A DNA stretch of 38,376 nucleotides from Burkholderiaceae bacterium (GCA_900299025.1 OMIE01000143.1:1-38376), one strand, 5' to 3'. Counted from the first letter of the stretch, positions 7,506-15,601 are shown. Numbers and translations: made by a program. Notes: generated from the sequence alone by a model not told the origin.

Positions 7506-7565
7506 TTAGGCGCTGATAAACACGTCTTTGGCGCCGATTGGCTTGTCTTAGGCTCTGATAAACAT
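7506..7565. repeat. Imperfect direct repeat duplicating the cupin gene end
   Basis: TTAGGCGCTGATAAACAC (7506-7523) and TTAGGCTCTGATAAACAT (7548-7565) are 42 bp apart. On the minus strand both read as GTTTATCAGxGCCTAA, the final codons and stop of the cupin gene, so the gene appears to carry a duplicated tail: a first stop at 7548-7550 and a copy of the end including a second stop further on. Confidence 0.6.
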
Positions 7566-7925
7566 CGTTTGCAAGACTTCATCGCCACATTGACGTGATC
7601 GGTGGCCGTGGATCTTCGGGTCAAAGGTCGCCGCTGCGGGCAGCACATCGGCACAGAAAAAATAATCGCCTTGCATGAACTGACGCGTGCTGCCGTCTTG
7701 CAACATGATCTCCATGCAGCCTTTCAGAATCACAATCCACTGCGGCTGCTCCGTACAGTGAAAATCACTTTCATAGCCCACGGGGCTTTCCCGAAACTGA
7801 AAGCCGCCGCTTGAAAAAAGATCGCTGAGCCGTACCGCGGGGCTACCGCCCTCAAGGCTTTCGAGACGTTCACGAAAAGCCGCCCGGCCGTCATCGGTTG
7901 TCAGAAGTACGACATGTTTCATCAT
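7548..7925 (-). CDS. Cupin-domain protein
   Basis: A small single-domain cupin of 125 residues. The strands ESDFHCTEQPQWIVILKGCMEIML and the second motif region QFMQGDYFFCADVLP fit a beta-barrel fold, and RQCGDEVLQTMFIR closes it. Metal ligands are partly visible (His in FHCTEQ and a His-rich KIHGHRS near the end). Function is unknown; similar proteins often accompany catabolic enzymes as regulators or small dioxygenases. The start codon lies in ATGATGA, overlapping the stop of the upstream crotonase gene, so the two are probably translated together. The ATG at 7922 is an equally possible start. Confidence 0.75.
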   Translation of the reverse strand: MMKHVVLLTTDDGRAAFRERLESLEGGSPAVRLSDLFSSGGFQFRESPVGYESDFHCTEQPQWIVILKGCMEIMLQDGSTRQFMQGDYFFCADVLPAAATFDPKIHGHRSRQCGDEVLQTMFIRA

Positions 7926-8761
7926 GAGCACCAAACCGGCTTGCGCTTTTCAAGATTCGCACGCACCGACTCAACCTGATTAGCAGAACCAAGCAACGCC
8001 GCCTGCTCGCGGGACTCAGCTAAGAGCAACTCGGCTTCACTAGCTCCGTCATCAGCGAGTGCATAAAGCCGCTTGGCAGCCCTGATTGCATCGGGGCTTC
8101 GCAGTGCAATCTCGTGAGCTATTGCGAGTGCCTCGCTTCGTGGATCATCACAAAGCCTGGTTGCCAGCCCCATTGCATGGGCCTCTTGTCCAGAAAAAAT
8201 CCTGCCGCTATAAGTCAATTCCCGAATCTGATCGCTACGCATTAATCGCCGCATCAAAGCAACGCCGCCCATGTCGGGAACAAGACCCCACTTAATCTCC
8301 ATAATTGAAAGCTTGGTCTGCGCTTCGATGAAACGCATATCGGCACCAAGCATCAACTGAAAACCGCCGCCGAGGGCAACCCCATGGACCGCTGCGATAA
8401 CCGGCACCGGAATCTTTCGCCACACCAAAACCGCGTGCTGGGGCGCATTAGCATGGCCATGCACGCGTGGCATCAAACGAAGTTCGTGTGACTGCCCTTG
8501 TGCCGAGGCCATACCTTGAAATCGCCCCATATCCAGGCCTGCACAAAAGGCCTTGCCTTCTCCCGAAAGCACCACAGCCCTCAGATCCGGAACCTGGCAT
8601 AAATGCTCACCGGCCTCAATCAAGGCATCAAACATCGCCTGATCGAGCGCGTTCATTTTTTCGCCACGAATCAGCACCACATCGGCAACACCGTCTTTGA
8701 TGCTGATCCTGACCCGATCGCCTGCACCAACTACATACCCTTTATCCATTTCACTGCGCAT
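7922..8761 (-). CDS. Crotonase/enoyl-CoA hydratase-family protein
   Basis: A 279-residue crotonase-fold protein. The oxyanion-hole motifs AFCAGLD (71-77) and HGVALGGGFQL (126-136) are clear, so it should bind an acyl-CoA thioester. Of the two glutamates of classical enoyl-CoA hydratase, the second is present (Glu155 in MEIKWGLVPDMGG) but the first is replaced by Gln135 in GGGFQL. It may therefore be an isomerase, hydrolase or decarboxylase of the same superfamily rather than a hydratase. GGGAGGG precedes the ATG at 8761. It forms a two-gene unit with the downstream cupin through a stop/start overlap. Confidence 0.85.
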   Translation of the reverse strand: MRSEMDKGYVVGAGDRVRISIKDGVADVVLIRGEKMNALDQAMFDALIEAGEHLCQVPDLRAVVLSGEGKAFCAGLDMGRFQGMASAQGQSHELRLMPRVHGHANAPQHAVLVWRKIPVPVIAAVHGVALGGGFQLMLGADMRFIEAQTKLSIMEIKWGLVPDMGGVALMRRLMRSDQIRELTYSGRIFSGQEAHAMGLATRLCDDPRSEALAIAHEIALRSPDAIRAAKRLYALADDGASEAELLLAESREQAALLGSANQVESVRANLEKRKPVWCS

Positions 8762-8882
8762 GATTTTTGCCCTCCCAAGCTTGCATCCCCTCCTATTGTG
8801 GCAAACAATGCATCAAGATGAAGCCTTCTCGACCTAGCAACCTCAAGCCTTCTTGTCATATCAACGCCAGCGGAGATCGTTA

Positions 8883-9263
8883 ATGAGCATTCAACGCATG
8901 ATGGTGCCCGGAGAACCCGAACCTTTTTCTCATTACTGTCATGTGGTGCGCGCGGACAAGCATGTTTATGTGTCCGGCGCGGTGGGTATCGGGGCCGACG
9001 GTCAAATCCCAGCCGATACCTTCAGTCAATTTGAACTCGCCTTACAAAGCCTTGATCGTTGCCTTCGTCATGCTGGCGCTTCGGCTGCAAACGTGGTCAA
9101 AGTCACCCTCTTTATGACCGATATCAGTGAGCGTGGCTTGATTAACCCCTTGCGTCAGACTTATTTTGGCGAACACCGGCCGGCCTCGACACTGGTCGAA
9201 GTCAGGGCACTGGTCGATCCGCGCCTGCGCGTTGAAATTGAAGCGATTGCTTATGTCGCATGA
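8883..9263 (+). CDS. RidA/YjgF/UK114-family protein
   Basis: A 126-residue RidA-superfamily protein. Members either hydrolyse reactive enamine/imine intermediates or act on pathway-specific substrates. Visible signatures are VYVSGAVGIGADG, the helix FELALQSLDRCLRHAGASAANVVKVTLFMTDI, and the closing ASTLVEVRAL...VEIEAIAYV. The usual N-terminal GPYS motif is replaced by EPFSHY, so it is probably a pathway-specific subgroup, not housekeeping RidA. GGAG before the ATG at 8883 sets the start. It is the first gene of a four-gene plus-strand operon, and its end overlaps the next gene by 11 nt. Confidence 0.85.
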   Translation: MSIQRMMVPGEPEPFSHYCHVVRADKHVYVSGAVGIGADGQIPADTFSQFELALQSLDRCLRHAGASAANVVKVTLFMTDISERGLINPLRQTYFGEHRPASTLVEVRALVDPRLRVEIEAIAYVA

Positions 9264-9897
9264 GAAAAGCGAATCAGCGCCAAAACCTCTGGCGCGTTTA
9301 ACGAGCGAAGCGGATCTTCGTCTTTACTACCCGGCAGCGTCTGAGCGCGCATTGCGCAAACAGCTGGATCATCTCGATTCACATTGCAAGCGCTTTATTG
9401 AGTCGTCGCCCTTCTTAGTGCTGGCAAGCTTTGGCGCCGATGGCCGGGTTGACGCAAGCCCCCGAGGTGGCGAGGCAGGGTTCGTTCGCTGCCAGCATGA
9501 GCGCAGGCTTTTGATTCCCGATGCACCTGGCAACCAGCGCCTGGACAGCTTGAGCAATATTATTCAAACTGGGCAAATTGGTCTCTTGTTTATGATCCCG
9601 GGCATGGACGAAACCTTGCGGGTCAATGGCAAGGCCTATGTGAGCCTTGACCCCGAATCGCTTGCTGTCTTTGCACACTTAAAGCATCGCCCTCGAAGCG
9701 TGATCGATGTGGAGGTTCATGAGGCTTACCTGCACTGCGCCAAAGCCTTTATGCGGTCTCAGTTATGGAATCCACAACATCATATCGATCGAACTAATTT
9801 TCCAACCATGGGCGAGATGCTTCGTGATCAAACCGGTATGTCAGCGATGATTGAAACCCAAGAGGCTATGTTAAAACGCTATGCAAACGATATCTAA
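9253..9897 (+). CDS. PPOX-type FMN-dependent flavoprotein
   Basis: A 214-residue protein of the pyridoxamine-phosphate-oxidase-like split-barrel superfamily, closest in pattern to the MSMEG_1061-type group. Key stretches are SSPFLVLASFGADGRVDASPRG (first strands and FMN-phosphate contact), LLIPDAPGNQRLDSLSNIIQ, IGLLFMIPGMDETLRVNGKA and the C-terminal CAKAFMRSQLW. Such proteins use FMN or related cofactors for redox chemistry on small molecules. I start it at ATG 9253, inside the end of the RidA gene, because that gives a sensible family N-terminus and translational coupling. It also overlaps the next gene by 17 nt. Confidence 0.85.
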   Translation: MSHEKSESAPKPLARLTSEADLRLYYPAASERALRKQLDHLDSHCKRFIESSPFLVLASFGADGRVDASPRGGEAGFVRCQHERRLLIPDAPGNQRLDSLSNIIQTGQIGLLFMIPGMDETLRVNGKAYVSLDPESLAVFAHLKHRPRSVIDVEVHEAYLHCAKAFMRSQLWNPQHHIDRTNFPTMGEMLRDQTGMSAMIETQEAMLKRYANDI

Positions 9898-10669
9898 TCA
9901 ACTGTCAGGTCAAGCCAAACCGCTTGCATGGATCACCGGTGGCGCTACAGGCATTGGCCTTGCTAGCGCCATCGCCTTAGGACAAGCAGGCTTTCGTGTG
10001 GTGGTCAGTGGCAGACGCCAAGCCGAGCTTCAATCGGCACAACAACAACTGCACGAGCGATCAATCGAAGCTTATGCGATACCGCTCGATGTGGCTGATC
10101 CAGCCGCGGTTGAAAGCGTGGCTTCAACCATTCTCCATGAGTATGGATGCCCGAAAGCCTTGGTTTGTTCGGCAGGCACTAATGTGCCTAATCGATACTG
10201 GGCTCAGCTCGACGCTACAGCCTTTGCCAAAGTGACCCAAATCAATCTTAATGGTGTTGCTTTTTGTATCAGTGCCATCCTGCCAGGCATGCGTACCCAG
10301 GGCGGCGGCAGTATTGTGGTGGTGTCATCGTGGGCGGGTTGGCGCTACCTGACCTTTACGGGCGCAGCCTATGGAGCCAGTAAGCAAGGCTTAGCACCAC
10401 TTGTCGAATCGCTCAATGATCAGGAAGGCGTTCACGGTATCCGAGCAAGCCTGGTTTGCCCTGGCGAAGTTGCCACGCCGATTTTGCGCACCCGCCCCAA
10501 ACCGCCACCGCAGGAAGACATGGATCGTATGCTCAAGCCCGAGGATGTGGGCGACGCTATTCGCTATGTAATCACAGCCCCGCCCCATGTTTGCCTTAAC
10601 GAGATTGTGATCGCACCGACCTACAACCGCATCTATACCGGCGCACCGGACTTAAAACGTCCTGGCTAA
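9881..10669 (+). CDS. SDR-family NADP-type oxidoreductase
   Basis: A 262-residue classical short-chain dehydrogenase. TGGATGIG is at residues 19-26, the basic SGRR at 43-46 favours NADP(H), NAG is represented by SAGT at 97-100, and the catalytic set Ser149/Ser150, Tyr164 and Lys168 (YGASK) is present. It belongs to the same tight operon as the RidA and PPOX genes, overlapping the latter by 17 nt and lying 23 nt before the flavin monooxygenase gene. The operon suggests a carbonyl or alcohol intermediate of a catabolic route; the actual substrate is not visible. Confidence 0.88.
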   Translation: MQTISNQLSGQAKPLAWITGGATGIGLASAIALGQAGFRVVVSGRRQAELQSAQQQLHERSIEAYAIPLDVADPAAVESVASTILHEYGCPKALVCSAGTNVPNRYWAQLDATAFAKVTQINLNGVAFCISAILPGMRTQGGGSIVVVSSWAGWRYLTFTGAAYGASKQGLAPLVESLNDQEGVHGIRASLVCPGEVATPILRTRPKPPPQEDMDRMLKPEDVGDAIRYVITAPPHVCLNEIVIAPTYNRIYTGAPDLKRPG

Positions 10670-10692
10670 TTTGACCAAGAGCACCATTGCTG

Positions 10693-12543
10693 ATGAAAGC
10701 CTCCCCCGATTTAAGTTATACCCCTAAGAACCAAAGCGCGAAAGGAAAAGCGCAGCCTTCTGTACAACATTCTATAGCACAAGCCGAAGAGTCTTGCCGT
10801 CTGTGGCTTGAGTTGTTGCCCTACGCAAGTCCTCAGTGGGCCGAGCTTGCATTTCACGAGCAGTGTTTTTGGCGCGACTTTCTGGCCTACACATGGACGA
10901 TCAAAACCCTTGAAGGCAAATCAGCGATCGCTGCAATGGTTCAGTCGAGCGCTCAGCGTTGCGCCATCGGTGACATTCAGATCACGGAAGTCAAGCACCA
11001 TCCTGAGGGTTTTGATGAGTGTTGGTTTAACTTTTCAACGGCTATCGGCCGCGGCATTGGTCATTTAAGACTTAAGCAAGGACTATGCTGGACACTGTTC
11101 ACCACGCTGCAAAGTCTGCACGGATTTGAAGAAAAGACTGGGCGCTTAGGTAGTCGCGAACGCGGCACAAGCCATGGCGTGATCAAAGGACGACTCAGCT
11201 GGCTCGAGCAGCGCGAGCAGGCTTTGAGCCGCATCGGCAACGAGGATCAACCCTATTGTCTAATCATTGGTGGCGGCCAGGGGGGCATGGCACTCGGCGC
11301 AAGACTGCAGCGACTTGGTGTGCCGCATCTGATTGTCGATAAGCACGAGCGCCCCGGCGATTCGTGGCGCAAGCGATATCGTTCTTTATGTTTGCACGAT
11401 CCAGTATGGTACGACCACCTACCCTACTTACCCTTTCCTGATCATTGGCCAGTTTTTACGCCCAAGGACAAAATGGGCGACTGGCTTGAGAGCTATGCCA
11501 AGCTCATGGAACTCGCCTACTGGAGCAATACCTTATGCCGGAAGGCAACATTCAGCGAAACCCGCAAGGAATGGGAAGTTCAGGTACTGCATGAAGGACG
11601 GCCCAAAACCTTAAGGCCCAAACATCTCGTGCTCGCAACAGGCATGTCAGGCGTGCCGCGCATGCCGCAATTCAAAGGTCAAGAGGCGTTCAAGGGAAGT
11701 TTGATGCACTCAAGTCGCTATCAGGGCGAGAAGCGATGGGAGGGCAAACGATGTGTGGTGCTCGGTTCAAACAACTCAGCGCATGATATCGCTGCCGATT
11801 TATGGGAACAGGGTGCCGAAGTCACGATGCTTCAACGTTCTCCGACGATTGTGATTCGCTCAGAAAGCCTGCAAAAGCACGCTTGGGGCCGGCTCTACTC
11901 CGAAGAAGCACTTGCTGCCGGCATCAGTACCGAGAAAGCCGATCTGATGGCTGCATCATGGCCCCACCGACTGATGCCTGGCATTTCGCGTGACATGGTC
12001 AAGACGGTTCTCGCCGAAGATGCTGATTTGTATGAAGGGCTAAAACGCGCGGGTTTCATGGTACACATGGGCGAAGACGACAGCGGTATTCACACCGCTT
12101 ATATGCGCCGAGGCTCGGGCTATTACATCGAAGTCGGTGCCTCGCAACTGATCATTGAAGGCAAGATTGGACTGCGCAGTCCGGCCGAGATCATCGAACT
12201 CGACGCACACGGGGCAGTGCTTTCAAACGGCGAACATATGCCAGCGGACTTGATTGTTTGCGCAACTGGCTATGGCCCCATGAATGGCTGGGCTGAGAGC
12301 CTAATTTCCCGGGATGTCGCTCGCAAGATTGGCCCGTGCTGGGGCTTAGGCTCCGACACCCGCTACGACCCAGGCCCCTGGGAGGGCGAGTTACGCAACA
12401 TGTGGAAGCCGACTGCCCAGGAAGGGCTCTGGTTTCACGGCGGCAATTTGATGCAATCCCGGCATTTTTCGCTCTATCTCGCCTTGCAACTGAAAGCACG
12501 CTACGAAGGTCTTCCAATTAGCGTTTATAACGATGGCGCCTAG
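10693..12543 (+). CDS. Flavin-containing monooxygenase with N-terminal NTF2-like domain
   Basis: A 616-residue two-part protein. Residues about 30-150 resemble an NTF2-like (SnoaL) domain (YASPQWAELAFHEQCFWRDFLAYTW and GFDECWFNFSTAIGRG). From about 188 onwards it is a class-B-type flavin monooxygenase: the FAD loop GGGQGG at 193-198, an FMO-like signature near 335 (FKGSLMHSS), a second NADPH-binding Rossmann motif (VVLGSNNSAHDIAADL) and the C-terminal ATGY. These enzymes insert oxygen into nitrogen, sulfur or carbonyl compounds. The ATG at 10693 is chosen over a TTG at 10687. It is the last and largest gene of the operon that begins with the RidA gene. Confidence 0.88.
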   Translation: MKASPDLSYTPKNQSAKGKAQPSVQHSIAQAEESCRLWLELLPYASPQWAELAFHEQCFWRDFLAYTWTIKTLEGKSAIAAMVQSSAQRCAIGDIQITEVKHHPEGFDECWFNFSTAIGRGIGHLRLKQGLCWTLFTTLQSLHGFEEKTGRLGSRERGTSHGVIKGRLSWLEQREQALSRIGNEDQPYCLIIGGGQGGMALGARLQRLGVPHLIVDKHERPGDSWRKRYRSLCLHDPVWYDHLPYLPFPDHWPVFTPKDKMGDWLESYAKLMELAYWSNTLCRKATFSETRKEWEVQVLHEGRPKTLRPKHLVLATGMSGVPRMPQFKGQEAFKGSLMHSSRYQGEKRWEGKRCVVLGSNNSAHDIAADLWEQGAEVTMLQRSPTIVIRSESLQKHAWGRLYSEEALAAGISTEKADLMAASWPHRLMPGISRDMVKTVLAEDADLYEGLKRAGFMVHMGEDDSGIHTAYMRRGSGYYIEVGASQLIIEGKIGLRSPAEIIELDAHGAVLSNGEHMPADLIVCATGYGPMNGWAESLISRDVARKIGPCWGLGSDTRYDPGPWEGELRNMWKPTAQEGLWFHGGNLMQSRHFSLYLALQLKARYEGLPISVYNDGA

Positions 12544-12651
12544 TCATTGCAAGACGGCAAGCGCCGCTCCTGGGTCCTGCTGAAGTACAAACTAGCCTTG
12601 AGTGAGACCCCGCCCTCAGCATTCCCTTGGCACAGCGAGGGTTAAAGAGGT

Positions 12652-12680
12652 CTTGAAAGCCGTGCTAGCTATCCTCACCT
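12652..12680 (+). promoter_or_regulatory. Candidate heat-shock (sigma-32/RpoH) promoter of htpX
   Basis: CTTGAAA at 12652-12658 matches the sigma-32 -35 element exactly. After 14 bp, CCTCACCT at 12673-12680 matches CCCCATNT at five of seven defined positions. It lies 54 nt before the htpX start codon. htpX is a known heat-shock gene in enteric bacteria, which makes the match meaningful, but transcription start data would be needed to confirm it. Confidence 0.5.
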
Positions 12681-12686
12681 TCTTCT

Positions 12687-12709
12687 AAGGCGGCTTTCGC
12701 CCTTTTTGT
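12687..12709 (+). terminator. Hairpin with T-run between the monooxygenase gene and htpX
   Basis: AAGGCG-GCTTT-CGCCCTT folds into a short stem (core GGCG/CGCC plus flanking AA/TT, one bulge) and is followed by TTTTTG. It could end the upstream operon. It also lies almost at the predicted start of the htpX transcript, so it may instead be a leader hairpin. Confidence 0.45.
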
Positions 12710-12734
12710 ATTGAGGATTGATGAGAGGAAAATC

Positions 12735-13613
12735 ATGAAACGCATCGTCTTGTTCATTGCAACCAATTTGGCTGTGGTGCTGGTCTTGAGCGTTGCAGCC
12801 AGCCTGCTTGGCGTTAACCGATTCCTCACCGCCAATGGTTTGCAATTCGGCACGCTTTTGGCATTCGCGGCCCTGATGGGTTTCGGTGGGGCCTTTATCT
12901 CGCTTTGGATGTCGAAACCGATTGCTAAGTGGAGCACGGGTGCCCGGGTCATTGAGCGTCCGCAAAATGAGCTTGAGCATTGGTTGGTAAACACCGTCGC
13001 TCGCTTTGCACATCAAGCCAATATTCCGATGCCCGAAGTGGCCATCTACGACGGCGAAGCCAATGCTTTTGCAACCGGACCAAGTAAGTCCAATGCCTTG
13101 GTCGCAGTATCAACCGGATTGCTACAAATGATGGATCGACGCGAAGCCGAAGCTGTGATTGCTCATGAAGTCGCTCATGTGGCCAACGGCGACATGGTTA
13201 CCCTGACCTTGATTCAAGGCGTTGTCAATACCTTTGTGATTTTTATATCAAGGGTCATCGGCTACGCGGTCGATCAGTTCTTGCGCAAAGGCGACCAAGA
13301 ACAACAAGGCCCTGGTATTGCCTACATGATCACTTCGATCGTTTGTGAGATTTTGTTCGGTATTCTCGCAAGCATGGTGGTTGCTTATTTCTCAAGACAA
13401 CGCGAATTCAGAGCAGACGCTGATGCAGCGCGTTTGATGGGATCAAGCGTACCGATGGCAAGTGCCTTGCGTCGGCTCGGCGGCATCGAGGTACATGCGC
13501 TTCAGGGCGGATTAGCCAGCGCAGGTATTGCCTCGGGTTCGTCGTGGATGGCGCTCTTTTCATCGCACCCACCGATTGCTGAACGAGTTGCCGCACTCGA
13601 GTCGATGCGCTGA
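12735..13613 (+). CDS. htpX: HtpX membrane zinc metalloprotease
   Basis: HtpX is an inner-membrane M48 metalloprotease that degrades damaged membrane proteins. The 292-residue product has two N-terminal membrane helices (about 4-22 and 38-58), the zinc-binding HEVAH at 144-148, two further hydrophobic segments (about 160-180 and 195-222), and the third-ligand motif [12 protein letters not shown]. The length is normal. The ATG at 12735 has GAGGA at good distance, whereas an upstream frame extension starting at 12711 does not. It stands alone: the upstream operon ends before it and the downstream VOC gene converges on it after 14 nt. Confidence 0.95.
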   Translation: MKRIVLFIATNLAVVLVLSVAASLLGVNRFLTANGLQFGTLLAFAALMGFGGAFISLWMSKPIAKWSTGARVIERPQNELEHWLVNTVARFAHQANIPMPEVAIYDGEANAFATGPSKSNALVAVSTGLLQMMDRREAEAVIAHEVAHVANGDMVTLTLIQGVVNTFVIFISRVIGYAVDQFLRKGDQEQQGPGIAYMITSIVCEILFGILASMVVAYFSRQREFRADADAARLMGSSVPMASALRRLGGIEVHALQGGLASAGIASGSSWMALFSSHPPIAERVAALESMR

Positions 13614-13627
13614 AAGCCTTGCCCAAG

Positions 13628-14020
13628 TCAGCTGATGTATTGCGAGATCTCGACAAGATTCAAATCGGGGTCTCGCAAGTACACCGACAAAATAGGACCG
13701 CAGGCGCCCGTTCGATTCACCGGACCCTCAAGAATTGGCCAGGGATACGCATTTAAACGTTGGATTACCGCATCAAGCGGCACAGCAGCAATCAAACATA
13801 GATCAACTGCACCGGGCACCGGTAAATGCGCCTTGGGCTCAAACTCAGCGCCCTTGACATGCAGGTTGATCTTTTGTGAGCCAAAAACAAATGCCTTGCG
13901 GGTCCGCCCATCAGCGCCAACGAAAGCATCGAGCCGCATTCCAAGCAGTTCGGTATAAAAGCCTATACAAGCCGCTTCATTGTGGGTTGTGAGAACGAGA
14001 TGATCGATGGATGCAATCAC
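13628..14020 (-). CDS. VOC-family (glyoxalase/dioxygenase-like) protein
   Basis: A 130-residue vicinal-oxygen-chelate protein with two beta-alpha-beta-beta-beta modules. The first has IDHLVLTTHNEAACIGFYTELLGM with a His metal ligand, and the second ends with ILSVYLRDPDLNLVEISQY containing the Glu ligand (VEI). The pattern YLRDPDxNLVEI resembles glyoxalase and fosfomycin or virulence-associated VOC proteins; the substrate is unknown. I place the start at the GTG at 14020, because GAGGA lies eight bases before it and the longer frame to 14116 adds residues unlike the family. It is the last gene in the minus-strand series that begins at bchF. Confidence 0.8.
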   Translation of the reverse strand: MIASIDHLVLTTHNEAACIGFYTELLGMRLDAFVGADGRTRKAFVFGSQKINLHVKGAEFEPKAHLPVPGAVDLCLIAAVPLDAVIQRLNAYPWPILEGPVNRTGACGPILSVYLRDPDLNLVEISQYIS

Positions 14021-14063
14021 GGGAAATTCCTCTATTGAATCAACGCAGTCTAGGCAGGAATGC

Positions 14064-14576
14064 TTAGGCTGAATGGAGCGACCCTGACTTGATTTCCTTA
14101 AGTCTATCCGCAGCATAGCTTGCGGCGAAGGCGTTGGGTTTGACCATCGGTATCACATTGCATGTACCCCGTATATACCCGATTGCCTGTTGCATCACAC
14201 AGTGCGAGCCATGCATTTCATCAGGATTGATATCGAGGTGCACCTCCACATGGCGATCAGAAAGTACATCAGCAAGCTTTAAATACAAATCGGCAACTTT
14301 ATAAACCTCATTCATCAACCGAAACTGTGGTTTGTCCTTTTTCTGATCATAGTCGCGTTCACGAACAACCTCGCCAAAAAGCTTGCATCCATTTTTCCCA
14401 TTGATATGAACAACAACCGCAAGCGTGTAATCGGCATACCAGGTATTGCCAATAACAAGGCGGTGCGAGTCCGCACCGATATAGATTTTCGTTTCCGCCG
14501 ATTGTGCTTCGATGAAATGTTTGACCTCATCAAGATCGATCCGGCTTCGATACTCCGGCTGCCGTGAAGATGCCAT
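14064..14576 (-). CDS. YkuK-family RNase H-like protein
   Basis: A 170-residue protein of the YkuK/DUF458 family, which has a ribonuclease H-like fold but no established cellular role. Recognisable parts are IYIGADSHRLVIGNTWYADY (a strand ending in an acidic residue, as in RNase H-fold metal sites), LAVVVHINGKNGCKLFGEVV, and VHLDINPDEMHGSHCVMQQAIG followed by YIRG and VIPMVKPNAFAASYAADRL. It starts four bases after the stop of the threonine-dehydratase-like gene with GAGG overlapping that stop region, so the two are probably cotranscribed. I would not assign nuclease activity from sequence alone. Confidence 0.8.
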   Translation of the reverse strand: MASSRQPEYRSRIDLDEVKHFIEAQSAETKIYIGADSHRLVIGNTWYADYTLAVVVHINGKNGCKLFGEVVRERDYDQKKDKPQFRLMNEVYKVADLYLKLADVLSDRHVEVHLDINPDEMHGSHCVMQQAIGYIRGTCNVIPMVKPNAFAASYAADRLKEIKSGSLHSA

Positions 14577-14580
14577 CGCC

Positions 14581-15582
14581 TCAGCGCCCTAAACTGTCGG
14601 CCAGAACACGGGCAAGCACTGCGGTATCAAGATTGCCGCCACATAAGACAAGACCGACTGACCGGCCCTTGAACCAATCAGAGTGCTTGAGCAAAGCAGC
14701 AAGCGGCGCGGCGCCCGCACCCTCAGCCAAATTGTGAGTGGCACGTAAATACAACCGTATGGCTTCTTCAATCTCAGCATCGCTGACCTCGACGATATCC
14801 GCCAAAGATGTCAGCATCATGTCTAGCGCGTTGGCTTGCGGGACACGCGTGGCAATACCATCGGCCATGGTGATTGCCTTGTCGGTTTGGATGACACGTC
14901 CGGCTCGAAACGACTGAGCATAGGCATTGGCACCTTCCGAAACCACCCCGTAGATCTTGGTCGAGAGGCCTAGCGCGTTTCGAGCCTTGATAACACCACA
15001 AATCCCAGAACCCAGACCAATCGGTACAAAAATCGCATCAAGATCTGGCTTGGCTTCGAACATCTCCAAGGCATAACTTGCCACACCATCAACCAGGTCG
15101 GGATGAAAAGAGGCCACAAAATGCAAACCTTCGCGGGCAGCAAGCTGCGCGGCATACTCACGCGCCTCATCGAAATCGTTGCCGAATTCGATCAAATCGG
15201 CACCCAACGAACGCATCGCCGCATTTTTCTCGAGCGCATTACCCCTTGGCACCACAATCACTGATCGCAGTCCATGCTGAGCAGCCGCAAACGCAAGGCT
15301 TTGGCCATGATTGCCGCGCGTGGCCGATACCAGACCACGAATTTCAGGTTCGCGTTGAAGAAGCCTTGCCATGTAGACAAGACCACCGCGAATTTTGAAG
15401 GCGCCAACGGGGCTGTGGTTTTCGTGCTTAACCCAGCAGTGCACGCCTGTGGCCTCTTCAAGCAAAGGCCAAGCTCGAAACAAGGTCGGCGACATACTTC
15501 GATAAACTAGCTCGGCAGCCGAACGCAGGGCTAACAATGCATCAGCATCGCCCTGATTGACATGCCTTGCTGTTGACCCCAT
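14581..15582 (-). CDS. Threonine/serine dehydratase-like PLP enzyme
   Basis: A 333-residue fold-type II PLP enzyme. The PLP lysine lies in GAFKIRGG (about residues 61-68), the substrate loop is SATRGNHGQSLA, the phosphate-binding glycine loop reads GLGSGICG, and the C-terminal CGGNLD closes the cofactor site. It lacks the regulatory ACT domains of biosynthetic IlvA, so a catabolic threonine/serine dehydratase or a related racemase or 3-hydroxyaspartate dehydratase is likely. It follows puhE by 19 nt in the same direction. It has no obvious role in photosynthesis and may simply have landed behind the photosynthesis operon. Confidence 0.85.
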   Translation of the reverse strand: MGSTARHVNQGDADALLALRSAAELVYRSMSPTLFRAWPLLEEATGVHCWVKHENHSPVGAFKIRGGLVYMARLLQREPEIRGLVSATRGNHGQSLAFAAAQHGLRSVIVVPRGNALEKNAAMRSLGADLIEFGNDFDEAREYAAQLAAREGLHFVASFHPDLVDGVASYALEMFEAKPDLDAIFVPIGLGSGICGVIKARNALGLSTKIYGVVSEGANAYAQSFRAGRVIQTDKAITMADGIATRVPQANALDMMLTSLADIVEVSDAEIEEAIRLYLRATHNLAEGAGAAPLAALLKHSDWFKGRSVGLVLCGGNLDTAVLARVLADSLGR

Positions 15583-15601
15583 TGGGAGATTGTAGCTCGA
15601 C

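Noticed and set aside
12544-12651. Small gene between the monooxygenase gene and htpX
   Set aside because: No frame with a start, a ribosome site and a recognisable product was seen; only the promoter and hairpin nearer htpX stand out.
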